Assembly (NCBI RefSeq): GCF_001457775.1
Contig: NZ_CYSG01000007.1
Coordinates: 150,889-214,888 of the forward strand
Source of the DNA: Phaeobacter sp. CECT 5382
GTDB taxonomy: Bacteria; Pseudomonadota; Alphaproteobacteria; Rhodobacterales; Rhodobacteraceae
Reading direction: 5' to 3'
Length of the DNA: 64,000 nt
Part shown: positions 33,441 through 41,205 of the stretch, piece by piece
Numbering within the stretch: the stretch's first letter is position 1
How the letters are laid out: every line of letters starts with the position of its first letter
Program-made: the position numbers and the translations under genes
The notes under the pieces: model-generated
Databases searched by the model: none
What the model saw: only the letters and a program-made list of their open reading frames with translations
What the model was told of the DNA's origin: nothing

Positions 33441-33941
33441 ATGGCTGAAACTTCCACCCCAATCGATTTTGACGACTTCCTGCTGTTGATTGGAAAGCTG
33501 AACTATACGTGGACAAATACAGAAAGCTTGCTCATTCATTTTATTGCTGGCCTCTCCAAGATCGATAAGGAAACAGCCACGGTCATTTTTCTGACCCTGA
33601 ATACCACACGTGCCCGGATCGATATTGTGGAGCGGTTGTCAAAACTGGACCGTATCCCGCAAAAGGAGCGCGAGCGGATCCTTTCTTTAACCAAACGCAT
33701 TCAGGGTCAGTCCTCACTGCGTAATCGCTACAATCACTGTATCTATGCCTTTGACAGCGAAGGTGGCAGCCCGCGTTCCATTTTGATGCGAATTGCTGAC
33801 CGGAAGGATCGGTTGGTTATGGGGCAGATGAATGCCCTGGATCAGTCGGCGGCCGAGGGCGTCGAAGAGGCTGTTTTCGCTCTGCAGCAGATAAACCAGG
33901 ACATCTGGCAGAGCATCCGGGACCTCAGATACCCCCAATAA
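33441..33941 (+). CDS. Conserved helical protein of unknown function, HEPN-like motif
   Basis: A 166-residue, all-helical, soluble protein that I do not recognise by name. The sequence SSLRNRYNHCIYAFD near residue 95 contains R-N-x3-H, which matches the Rx4-6H signature of HEPN-fold RNases (RNxxxH form). The first helices (LNYTWTNTESLLIHFI) fit the HEPN bundle. It is co-transcribed with the CsgD-like regulator (2-base gap), so it may take part in the control of the same island. The HEPN call is inference from one motif. Confidence 0.6.
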   Translation: MAETSTPIDFDDFLLLIGKLNYTWTNTESLLIHFIAGLSKIDKETATVIFLTLNTTRARIDIVERLSKLDRIPQKERERILSLTKRIQGQSSLRNRYNHCIYAFDSEGGSPRSILMRIADRKDRLVMGQMNALDQSAAEGVEEAVFALQQINQDIWQSIRDLRYPQ

Positions 33942-34129
33942 CCTGCATCCCGAGGCTTTCTTGGAGCGATCTGGATCTCATGCACGATGAACGGCTTCAT
34001 TGCAAATGATCTATCCTGAGACGACCCTTGCAGAGCAAATTACCTTTGCGCGGAATGAAGGGCTTCGAACACCAAAAACCACCCTGCCGTCCAAGGTGCT
34101 AGAGGCGTTTTCTTGCCAAATGAAGATAG

Positions 34130-34219
34130 TGGCGGGGAGACAGGGATTCGAACCCTGGGAACGCTCTCACGTTCAACGGTTTTCAAGACCGCCGCATTCG
34201 ACCACTCTGCCACCTCCCC
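34130..34219 (-). tRNA. tRNA-Ser(UGA)
   Basis: A 90-base class II tRNA on the minus strand. The acceptor stem starts GGGGAGG and closes with the encoded 3' CCA (34130-34132). The anticodon loop reads CTTGAAA (anticodon TGA), the long serine variable arm follows (TGAACGTGAGAGCGTTC), and the T arm has GGTTCGAATCC. It reads UCA codons. Confidence 0.95.
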
Positions 34220-34564
34220 GGTCTGCGGGCGGTTTAAGCGGATCAGCTGCATCGCGCAAGAGGAAATCACCCCAAGGCGCGCATCCAGTGACGCGACCAG
34301 CTCTTACTGCCCCAGTCCTACATCTGATCAAGCCAGTCTTGCACTGAAGTGGCAGGGGGAAAACGCGCAAGAACACGCCCATACCCCGCCTTTCCCGACC
34401 GTTTCAGGCCGATACTCTCTGCACAGGGTTTTCACAGCACACAACGCAGGCTATCATTCCGCAAATCACAAGGATGACCGGTAAATCCGGCGAGCCGCGC
34501 AAAAGCGCAAACGAGCACAGGCCGAACCTGAACAGGCCAAACGAGCACAGGCAAGGGAACCCCC
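34220..34564. other. Intergenic region with direct repeats before the SPOR-domain gene
   Basis: About 345 bases between the tRNA gene and the SPOR lipoprotein. It carries the promoter of one or both. A 15-base direct repeat, CAAACGAGCACAGGC, lies at 34508-34522 and 34538-34552, exactly 30 bases apart. No gene is supported. Confidence 0.5.
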
Positions 34565-35470
34565 ATGACAAGAACCATGCCGACAAGAACCATGCCCGCT
34601 TGGATATCAGGCGCAAAGATCTTTGTCGCTGCCACCTCGATGCTGGCACTGGCGGCCTGCGAAGAGGGGGCGAACCTGGGGTTCCTGAAGCCCAAACCAG
34701 AAACCACCGAGACAACCGGGTCTAGCAGCACCAAACTGGTTGAGCGCGACGTCGAAGCACCGGATGTCTTTCAGGTCACCGAAGCCGGGCTTTGGGATGG
34801 CCGTCCCTCGCTTGGCGGGGTTTGGGTGGCGCATCCGGACGCGCAGGAGCCCGAGCGCGTCATCATTCGCAACAGCAGCAATGGCAAGTTTGTCATTGGC
34901 GCCCTGTTTCGCCGCGAACGTGAAATCCCCGGCCCCAGGCTGCAGGCCTCCTCGGATGCGGCTGCGGCCCTTGGTATGCTGGCCGGTGCCCCGGTTGAGC
35001 TGAACGTGACGGCCCTGCGCCGCGAAACAGAAGAGCTGCCGCCCGAGCCAGACGAGACCTCCCCGGCTGACCCGCTTCAATCCGAAGCTGCCCCATTGGG
35101 CGCGGCCGAGGCCGCAGCCCTGAACACCGGCGATATTGCAGCGACACCGCTAGACCCGATTGCCGGTGCAGCCGCCGCCATCGAGGCGGCCCCGATATCA
35201 AAACCGGCAGCCGCTGCCCCAGCTAGGGTTTCCCCGCTGGAGAAACCCTTTATCCAGATCGGTATTTTCAGCGTCGAAAGCAACGCCAAGAACACAGCCG
35301 CACAGATGCGCAATGCCGGGTTGATCCCCGAGGTGCTGGAGCAAAGCAGCAAGGGCAAACCCTTCTGGCGTGTTGTTGTTGGCCCAGCCCAGTCCAAATC
35401 GGAACGCAGCCAGCTGCTCAAAAGCGTCAAGGCAGCAGGCTTCAGTGATGCCTATGCCGTCACCAACTAG
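34565..35470 (+). CDS. SPOR-domain lipoprotein
   Basis: A 301-residue envelope protein. A lipobox (MLALAAC near residue 32) marks it as a lipoprotein. A long Pro/Ala/Glu-rich linker (about 160-225) leads to a C-terminal SPOR domain (PFIQIGIFSVESNAKNTAAQ, then VVVGPAQSKSERSQL), which binds denuded septal peptidoglycan. It precedes a D,D-carboxypeptidase gene by 18 bases, so the pair probably acts in cell-wall remodelling at division. Its first codons include a 15-bp tandem duplication (TRTMP twice), so ATG 34565 or a later in-frame ATG could be used. Confidence 0.88.
   Translation: MTRTMPTRTMPAWISGAKIFVAATSMLALAACEEGANLGFLKPKPETTETTGSSSTKLVERDVEAPDVFQVTEAGLWDGRPSLGGVWVAHPDAQEPERVIIRNSSNGKFVIGALFRREREIPGPRLQASSDAAAALGMLAGAPVELNVTALRRETEELPPEPDETSPADPLQSEAAPLGAAEAAALNTGDIAATPLDPIAGAAAAIEAAPISKPAAAAPARVSPLEKPFIQIGIFSVESNAKNTAAQMRNAGLIPEVLEQSSKGKPFWRVVVGPAQSKSERSQLLKSVKAAGFSDAYAVTN
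34567..34596 (+). repeat. 15-bp tandem duplication at the start of the SPOR gene
   Basis: GACAAGAACCATGCC occurs twice in a row (34567-34581 and 34582-34596). It keeps frame and repeats TRTMP in the protein N-terminus. Confidence 0.9.
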
Positions 35471-35488
35471 CCTCTGGAGATCCCTACC

Positions 35489-36670
35489 GTGAGACAGATG
35501 GTCAGATCCTTCGTCCCCCTCATCACCGCCGCAGGGCTGGGCCTATGCCTGAGCGCACTGCCGCTGGCGGCCTTTGATACCAAGGCCCGTGCCGCCTATA
35601 TCCTGGACCAGGGCACGGATACGGTGCTTTTGTCCAAGAACGCCGACCTGCCGCTGCCGCCGGCCTCCATGTCAAAACTGATGACGCTCTATGTTGCCTT
35701 TGAAGCCCTGCGCGATGGACGTCTCAATCTGGATGAACGCCTGCCTGTCAGCGCCCATGCCATGGGCTATGGCGGATCCACGATGTTTTTGGACACCACC
35801 GACCGGGTCCGTGTCGAAGATCTTTTGCGCGGCATCATCGTGCTGTCGGGCAATGATGCCTGCGCGGTGATTGCCGAAGCCCTGAGCCCGGATGGCACCG
35901 AAGCGGGCTTTGCCCGCTACATGACCAAACGCGCGCATGAGTTGGGCATGGAAAATGCCAGTTTCGCCAATTCCAATGGCTGGCCCGCTGCAGGCCATCG
36001 CATGTCGATGCGCGACCTTGGCATTCTGGCGGAGCGTCTGATCGAAGACTTCCCGCAGTATTACCCGCTGTTTTCGGAAAAAAGCTTTACCTTTGATGGC
36101 CGTGCGCCTTCCAACACCCGCAACCGCAACCCATTGCTAGGGCTGGGTATCGGCGCAGATGGGCTCAAGACCGGGCATACCTCGGAAGCAGGCTATGGCT
36201 TGGTCGGGTCCGCCATGCAGGGGGATCGCCGGGTGATCTTTGTCCTCACCGGCCTCGACAGCACCAAGGCCCGCGCAGAGGAGGCCGAGGCCGTGGTTAA
36301 CTGGTCGTTTCGCCAATTTGCCAAGAAAACTGTCGCCAAAGCCGGTGTCCCGGTCGCCCGCGCAGAAGTCTGGCGTGGAGCACAACAATCGGTAGGGCTC
36401 GTGCCGGAAACCGATCTGGAAATCCTGCTCCCGGCACTGTCAGGCAAGGAAATCGCCGCCGAGGTGGTCTATACCGGACCAATCAGTGCGCCCATCAAGC
36501 AAGGACAGAAATTGGCGGAACTGGTGTTGCGGCCGGATGAGTTGCCAGAGATGCGTCTGCCGCTGGTCGCGCAACAAGATGTCGCCACGGGGGGCTTTTT
36601 TGTCCGTGTCAAAACCGCCGCTCAGGTGCTATCCAAACGGCTGATAGACGGACCAGAGGCCAGCCAGTGA
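35489..36670 (+). CDS. D-alanyl-D-alanine carboxypeptidase (penicillin-binding protein 5/6 family)
   Basis: A 393-residue periplasmic serine peptidase with a signal peptide (about residues 1-28). The active-site triad is intact: SMSK (S-x-x-K) near residue 58, SGN near 120 and KTG in LKTGHTSEAG near 227. A C-terminal PBP5-type beta domain follows (about 280-380). It trims the terminal D-alanine from peptidoglycan stem peptides. Start is GTG 35489, with GGAGA about eight bases upstream; ATG 35498 is less well placed. Its end overlaps tmk by 4 bases. Confidence 0.94.
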   Translation: MRQMVRSFVPLITAAGLGLCLSALPLAAFDTKARAAYILDQGTDTVLLSKNADLPLPPASMSKLMTLYVAFEALRDGRLNLDERLPVSAHAMGYGGSTMFLDTTDRVRVEDLLRGIIVLSGNDACAVIAEALSPDGTEAGFARYMTKRAHELGMENASFANSNGWPAAGHRMSMRDLGILAERLIEDFPQYYPLFSEKSFTFDGRAPSNTRNRNPLLGLGIGADGLKTGHTSEAGYGLVGSAMQGDRRVIFVLTGLDSTKARAEEAEAVVNWSFRQFAKKTVAKAGVPVARAEVWRGAQQSVGLVPETDLEILLPALSGKEIAAEVVYTGPISAPIKQGQKLAELVLRPDELPEMRLPLVAQQDVATGGFFVRVKTAAQVLSKRLIDGPEASQ

Positions 36671-37335
36671 ATAAAACCGCCCCGAAAGCTGCGTCAGGCC
36701 TGTTCCTGACCTTTGAAGGTATTGATGGGTCGGGGAAATCCACCCAATGCAGGATGCTGGCCGAAACGCTGCAGGCGCGAGGCTACGACGTGGTGCTGAC
36801 GCGCGAGCCTGGCGGCTCTGCTGGAGCCGAAGAGATCCGCCGTCTGGTTTTGGAAGGCGACCCTGACAAATGGTCTGCCGAGACCGAAATTCTGCTGTTC
36901 ACCGCTGCGCGCCGTGACCATCTGGAACGCACCATCCTGCCGGCACTGGCAGCAGGCAAAGTGGTGATCTGTGATCGTTTTGCCGACAGCACCCGGATGT
37001 ATCAAGGCCTGTCACGCGGCGATCTGCGCGCCACGGTCGACCAATTGCATGCGCTGATGATTGGCCGTGAACCCGACCTTACCCTGCTGATCGACATGGA
37101 CCCTTCCACTGGCCTTGCCCGCGCCAAGGGGCGTCAGGGTTCCGAGGAGCGGTTCGAGGATTTCGGGGTTGAGCTGCAGGAAAAGATGCGCGCTGGTTTT
37201 CTGGATCTCGCAGAGGAGTTTTCCAGCCGGTTCCACATCATCGACGGGGCCCAAAGCATTGAAGCCGTTGCTGCTGATGTTTTGCGGGCCACAACGGCTG
37301 CTCTGACTTCAGATGCCCAGGCTTTGCAGCCATGA
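36667..37335 (+). CDS. tmk: Thymidylate kinase
   Basis: A 222-residue cytosolic kinase that makes dTDP from dTMP. P-loop FEGIDGSGKSTQ is near residue 17, the DRY-like DRFADSTRMYQG near 100 and the lid region near 145. GTG 36667 overlaps the preceding stop (GTGA), and its own stop overlaps holB (ATGA). The tmk-holB-tatD order is common in Alphaproteobacteria. Confidence 0.96.
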   Translation: MNKTAPKAASGLFLTFEGIDGSGKSTQCRMLAETLQARGYDVVLTREPGGSAGAEEIRRLVLEGDPDKWSAETEILLFTAARRDHLERTILPALAAGKVVICDRFADSTRMYQGLSRGDLRATVDQLHALMIGREPDLTLLIDMDPSTGLARAKGRQGSEERFEDFGVELQEKMRAGFLDLAEEFSSRFHIIDGAQSIEAVAADVLRATTAALTSDAQALQP

Positions 37336-38468
37336 GCCGTGCGCCAAAACCCCAAAATGACGAAGACCTGCCTCGTGCTGACCAGGCCCCCGGGGCGCCG
37401 CACCCGCGCGAGACTGCGCAGATCTTTGGGCAAGATCAGGCCGAACAGGATTTCCTGACAGCTTTTAATTCCGACCGTTTGCATCATGGCTGGTTGCTGA
37501 CTGGGCCACAGGGGATCGGCAAGGCAACACTGGCCTGGCGCATTGCCCGGTTTCTGCTGGCAACACCTCCTGCCGAAGACGGCCTGTTTGGCGCGCCACC
37601 TCCCGTCACCTCTTTGTCTATCGACCCTGATCATCCGGTTTCCCACCGCATTCATGCGCTGGCCGAACCCGGCCTTGCGCCCATCACGCGCAGCTATAAC
37701 GATAAGGGCAAGCTGCGCGACCAGATCGTGGTAGACGACATTCGCAAACTGAACCGGTTCTTTGGCCTGTCAGCGACCGAAGGCGGCCGCCGCGTCGTCA
37801 TTGTCGATGCCGCCGACGACATGAACACCAGTGCGGCCAATGCGCTTTTGAAAATGCTTGAAGAGCCCCCTGCCCGCACCACCATTCTGCTGATTTCGCA
37901 TCAGCCCTCGCGCCTGCTGCCCACCATCCGGTCACGCTGCCGCACATTGCGACTGGGGCCGCTTTCACCAGAAGACATGCAATCGGCACTGGCACAGGCC
38001 GGAGCCGACCTACCCGAAAATACGGAACACCTGGCAGCGTTGGCTGCAGGATCTGTTGGCGCGGCCCTGCGGTTGCTGAACCTGGGTGGGTTAAAAATCT
38101 ATGCAGAGCTGATCCAGATCCTCGACACGATGCCACGCTTGGACCGCCAGCGTGCCATGGCCCTAGCCGAGGCAGCCGCACAGCGTGGCGCTGCGGAAAA
38201 ATTCGAATTGCTGCTCACTCTGGTTGAAGTCTCTCTGGCCAGGCTCGCACGGACTGGTGCCACCGGGAAGCCCCCCCTCCCCGAAGCCGCCAATGGAGAA
38301 AGTGCCGTTCTCGCACGACTGGCAGCAGACCCACAAAGGGGCCGCGCCTGGGCTGATTTGTCTGCCGAAGCCACGGCGCGCGCGCGCCATGGTCAGGCGG
38401 TGAACCTTGACCCCGCTTCACTTGTCCTAGATACGGTTTTTAAGATGCAGGACACCGCGTCCCGTTGA
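37332..38468 (+). CDS. holB: DNA polymerase III delta' subunit
   Basis: A 378-residue clamp-loader subunit. The AAA+ region has TGPQGIGKATLAWRIARFLL near residue 58 (a P-loop-like element) and the sensor region ALLKMLEEPPARTTILLISHQPSRL near 175-200, ending in IRSRCRTLRL (the SRC motif). It helps load the beta clamp at the replication fork. ATG 37332 overlaps the tmk stop by 4 bases. Confidence 0.94.
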   Translation: MSRAPKPQNDEDLPRADQAPGAPHPRETAQIFGQDQAEQDFLTAFNSDRLHHGWLLTGPQGIGKATLAWRIARFLLATPPAEDGLFGAPPPVTSLSIDPDHPVSHRIHALAEPGLAPITRSYNDKGKLRDQIVVDDIRKLNRFFGLSATEGGRRVVIVDAADDMNTSAANALLKMLEEPPARTTILLISHQPSRLLPTIRSRCRTLRLGPLSPEDMQSALAQAGADLPENTEHLAALAAGSVGAALRLLNLGGLKIYAELIQILDTMPRLDRQRAMALAEAAAQRGAAEKFELLLTLVEVSLARLARTGATGKPPLPEAANGESAVLARLAADPQRGRAWADLSAEATARARHGQAVNLDPASLVLDTVFKMQDTASR

Positions 38469-38520
38469 CCTTTCAACAGGCGGCGCCCGGGTATCCGGCC
38501 AAAGACACGACGAGGCAGGC

Positions 38521-39345
38521 ATGAGCAGCACGACCCCCCATATCACCGCCCCCCATATCACCGATAGCCACTGCCATCTGGATTTCCCGGATTTCGAAGG
38601 GGAGCTGGACAAGGTCATCGCCCGCGCCGCCGACGCAGGCGTGACCCGCATGGTCACGATCTGTACCAAACTGAAAAACGAACCCGCTGTGCGCGCCATC
38701 GCCGAGGCCCACGCGCCGGTGTTCTATGCCGCAGGCACCCACCCGATGAGCGTCGCCTCGGAACCGATGGCCAGTTATGAAGATTTGGTCACCCTGGCCG
38801 ATCACCCAAAATTTGTCGGCATTGGTGAGACCGGTCTGGACTATCACTACACCGCCGAAAGCGCTGAGGTGCAGCAGCAGTCCCTGCGCACCCATATCGC
38901 GGCCGCCCGCGACACCAAACTGCCGCTGATTATTCATGCGCGCGATGCCGATGACGACATGGCACGGATCCTGCGCGAAGAGATGCAAAATGGCGACTAC
39001 ACCTGCGTCATGCACTGTTTCTCCTCTTCAGCAGAGCTGGGGCGGGCAGCTCTGGAACTGGGGTTCTATCTGTCGATGTCGGGCATAGCCGCCTTCCCCA
39101 AAAGCCAGGATTTGCGCGACATCTTTGCAGCCGCCCCACTGGAACGCATTCTGGTCGAGACCGACGCGCCCTATCTGGCACCGCCACCGCATCGCGGCAA
39201 ACGCAATGAGCCCGCCTATTCAGCGCTGACCGCACAGATCGGTGCCAAGGCATTCGGGATTGAATACGCCGATTTTGCCGCGCAGACGCAGGCCAATTTT
39301 GATCGCCTGTTCTGGAAAGCCGCTCAGTTCGAGGCCGCCGCCTGA
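38521..39345 (+). CDS. TatD-family metal-dependent hydrolase
   Basis: A 274-residue TIM-barrel DNase/hydrolase: DSHCHLDF near residue 17 (HxH metal site), GETGLDYHY near 103, IIHARDADDD near 140 and ETDAPYLAPPPHRGK near 220. Family members process 3' DNA ends or remove damaged nucleotides. The N-terminus holds a 15-base-period repeat (PHITAPHIT). Its stop overlaps the start of the next gene (TGATG). Confidence 0.93.
   Translation: MSSTTPHITAPHITDSHCHLDFPDFEGELDKVIARAADAGVTRMVTICTKLKNEPAVRAIAEAHAPVFYAAGTHPMSVASEPMASYEDLVTLADHPKFVGIGETGLDYHYTAESAEVQQQSLRTHIAAARDTKLPLIIHARDADDDMARILREEMQNGDYTCVMHCFSSSAELGRAALELGFYLSMSGIAAFPKSQDLRDIFAAAPLERILVETDAPYLAPPPHRGKRNEPAYSALTAQIGAKAFGIEYADFAAQTQANFDRLFWKAAQFEAAA
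38536..38563 (+). repeat. 15-base-period tandem repeat at the start of the TatD gene
   Basis: CCCCATATCACCG is found at 38536-38548 and 38551-38563, in frame, giving PHIT twice at residues 7-14. It resembles the duplications near the starts of two other genes in this window. Confidence 0.85.
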
Positions 39346-40142
39346 TGGCAGAGCTGCGTTATACCATCCTGGGCTGCGGCTCTTCCGGCGGGGTGCCGCG
39401 GCTTGGTGGCCACTGGGGCGACTGTGACCCTAAAGAGCCCCGCAACCGTCGCCGTCGTTGTTCGATGCTGGTCGAGCGCGACGGCCCCGACGGCACCACC
39501 ACGGTGCTGATTGATACCTCACCCGATATGCGCAGCCAGTTGCTGGACGCTGATGTCGGGCGGCTTGACGGCGTGGTTTATACCCATTCCCACGCAGACC
39601 ACGTGCATGGCATTGATGATCTGCGCATGATCGTTTTCAACATGCGCGCCCGCGTACCGGTCTATGCCGATGGCGACACCCAGAACGCGCTGCTGTCCCG
39701 CTTTGGCTATGCCTTTGTGCAGCCCGAAGGCTCGCCGTACCCACCCATTCTGGATCTGCGCACAATCGACGGCGCTTTTACCATCGACGGCCCTGGCGGT
39801 GAAATTCCGTTTTTACCATTTGAGGTCAATCACGGAGCTATTGATGCGCTGGGGTTTCGCATTGGTCAGCTCGCCTATCTGCCAGATGTCGCAGAGATCA
39901 GCGAAGACGTTACCGAAGCGTTGGAAGGGTTGGACTGCTGGGTACTGGATGCGCTGCGCCGCACGCCGCACCCAACCCATTTCAGCCTGGATCAGGCGCT
40001 GGCCTGGATTGACCGGATGCAGCCCAAACGCGCTGTGCTGACCAATATGCATATCGATCTCGACTACGCCACAGTCAAAGCAGAAACCCCGGACCACATT
40101 ACCCCGGCCTTTGACAGCATGGTGATCCACTGCCCGCTTTGA
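39345..40142 (+). CDS. MBL-fold hydrolase, PhnP-like
   Basis: A 265-residue metallo-beta-lactamase-fold protein: ILGCGSSGGVPR near residue 6, zinc motif YTHSHADHVHGIDD near 80, and later FEVNHGAIDALGFR and MHIDLDY. This is the pattern of PhnP-type cyclic phosphodiesterases, and genes like this commonly follow tatD in Alphaproteobacteria. The natural substrate of the tatD-linked form is not known to me. ATG 39345 overlaps the tatD stop. Confidence 0.9.
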   Translation: MAELRYTILGCGSSGGVPRLGGHWGDCDPKEPRNRRRRCSMLVERDGPDGTTTVLIDTSPDMRSQLLDADVGRLDGVVYTHSHADHVHGIDDLRMIVFNMRARVPVYADGDTQNALLSRFGYAFVQPEGSPYPPILDLRTIDGAFTIDGPGGEIPFLPFEVNHGAIDALGFRIGQLAYLPDVAEISEDVTEALEGLDCWVLDALRRTPHPTHFSLDQALAWIDRMQPKRAVLTNMHIDLDYATVKAETPDHITPAFDSMVIHCPL

Positions 40143-40210
40143 AAGCACAGTGGCCAGAACACCTGCGCTGAAATAAAAGATATTTACCGCCTCCCCTGCT
40201 GGAGAAACCG

Positions 40211-41143
40211 ATGCTGCAAAGTTTGATTGACGTTATCCTACCGGTCTTTCTGGTAGTCGCCGCAGGCTATATTGCAACGCAAAGGACGCTCTTTTCCCCG
40301 GTGCAAATCGATGGGCTGATGAAGTTCACCCAGAGCTTTGCCATTCCCTGTCTGCTGTTCAGTGCCATTGCCAATCTGGATCTTTCGGCCAGCTTTGATC
40401 CCAAGCTGCTGATCAGTTTCTACACCGGTGCGGCGATCTGTTTTGCTGTCGGCCTGATGGGCGCGCGGTTGATATTCAAACGCGACTGGGAAGACTGCGT
40501 TGCCATTGGATTTTGCTGTTTGTTTTCAAATTCGGTCCTGCTGGGCCTGCCAATTACCGAACGCGCCTTTGGCCCGGACAACCTGACCGGCAACTATGCC
40601 ATCATCGCTTTTCATTCGCCCTTTTGCTACGGCCTCGGCATCACTGCGATGGAGATCGTGCGCAATCGCGGTGGCGGTGGATTGAAGACAGTTAAATCCG
40701 TGCTGACAGCGATGTTCAAGAACGTGCTGATCTTGGGCATCGCGCTCGGCTTTGCCTTTAATCTGTCAGGTCTGATCGTTCCCGAGGCAGTTGATGCTGC
40801 ATTGCAGTTGCTGATCCGCGCGGCACTTCCCACCGCGCTCTTCGCTCTGGGTGGGGTGCTGGTACAATATCGCCCCGAAGGCGATCTGCGCATCATCGCA
40901 TTTGTCTGCTTCATCGTTTTGATGCTGCACCCCGCCATTGTCTGGACGCTGGGCACAAGCCTTGATCTGCAACAGGATCTTTTCCGCTCAGGTGTGCTGA
41001 ATGCCGCCATGGCCACCGGGTTCAACGGCTATATTTTCGCCAATATGTATGGCCGGGCCAAACGTGTGGCGGCATCTTCCGTTTTGATCGCCACTGCCGC
41101 GTCAGTCCTGACAGTCTGGTTCTGGCTTTTGGTCCTGAGCTAA
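40211..41143 (+). CDS. AEC-family transporter (auxin efflux carrier type)
   Basis: A 310-residue membrane protein with about ten helices, typical of the AEC family (IDVILPVFLVVAAGYIATQR at the start, then PCLLFSAIANLDL; second half starts near ILGIALGFAFNLSG). Members export or import small organic acids such as malonate or malate. GGAG lies eight bases before ATG 40211. A two-way terminator separates it from the convergent tctA gene. Confidence 0.9.
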   Translation: MLQSLIDVILPVFLVVAAGYIATQRTLFSPVQIDGLMKFTQSFAIPCLLFSAIANLDLSASFDPKLLISFYTGAAICFAVGLMGARLIFKRDWEDCVAIGFCCLFSNSVLLGLPITERAFGPDNLTGNYAIIAFHSPFCYGLGITAMEIVRNRGGGGLKTVKSVLTAMFKNVLILGIALGFAFNLSGLIVPEAVDAALQLLIRAALPTALFALGGVLVQYRPEGDLRIIAFVCFIVLMLHPAIVWTLGTSLDLQQDLFRSGVLNAAMATGFNGYIFANMYGRAKRVAASSVLIATAASVLTVWFWLLVLS

Positions 41144-41152
41144 GCCCTAAAT

Positions 41153-41194
41153 TGCGGGACCTTGAAATCCCAAGGCCCCGCAGTGATTGTTTTT
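41153..41194. terminator. Terminator between AEC transporter and tctA
   Basis: A 12-bp stem with one mismatch (41153-41164 with 41171-41182), loop of six bases, followed on the plus strand by GTGATTGTTTTT. It can end the AEC transcript and, less well, the convergent tctCBA transcript. Confidence 0.8.
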
Positions 41195-41205
41195 AAACCT
41201 GCCGC

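Noticed and set aside
34130..34219. tRNA-Ser as an attachment site for an integrated island
   Set aside because: Both flanks are core-type genes, no integrase is present, and I found no repeat of the tRNA 3' end in the window.
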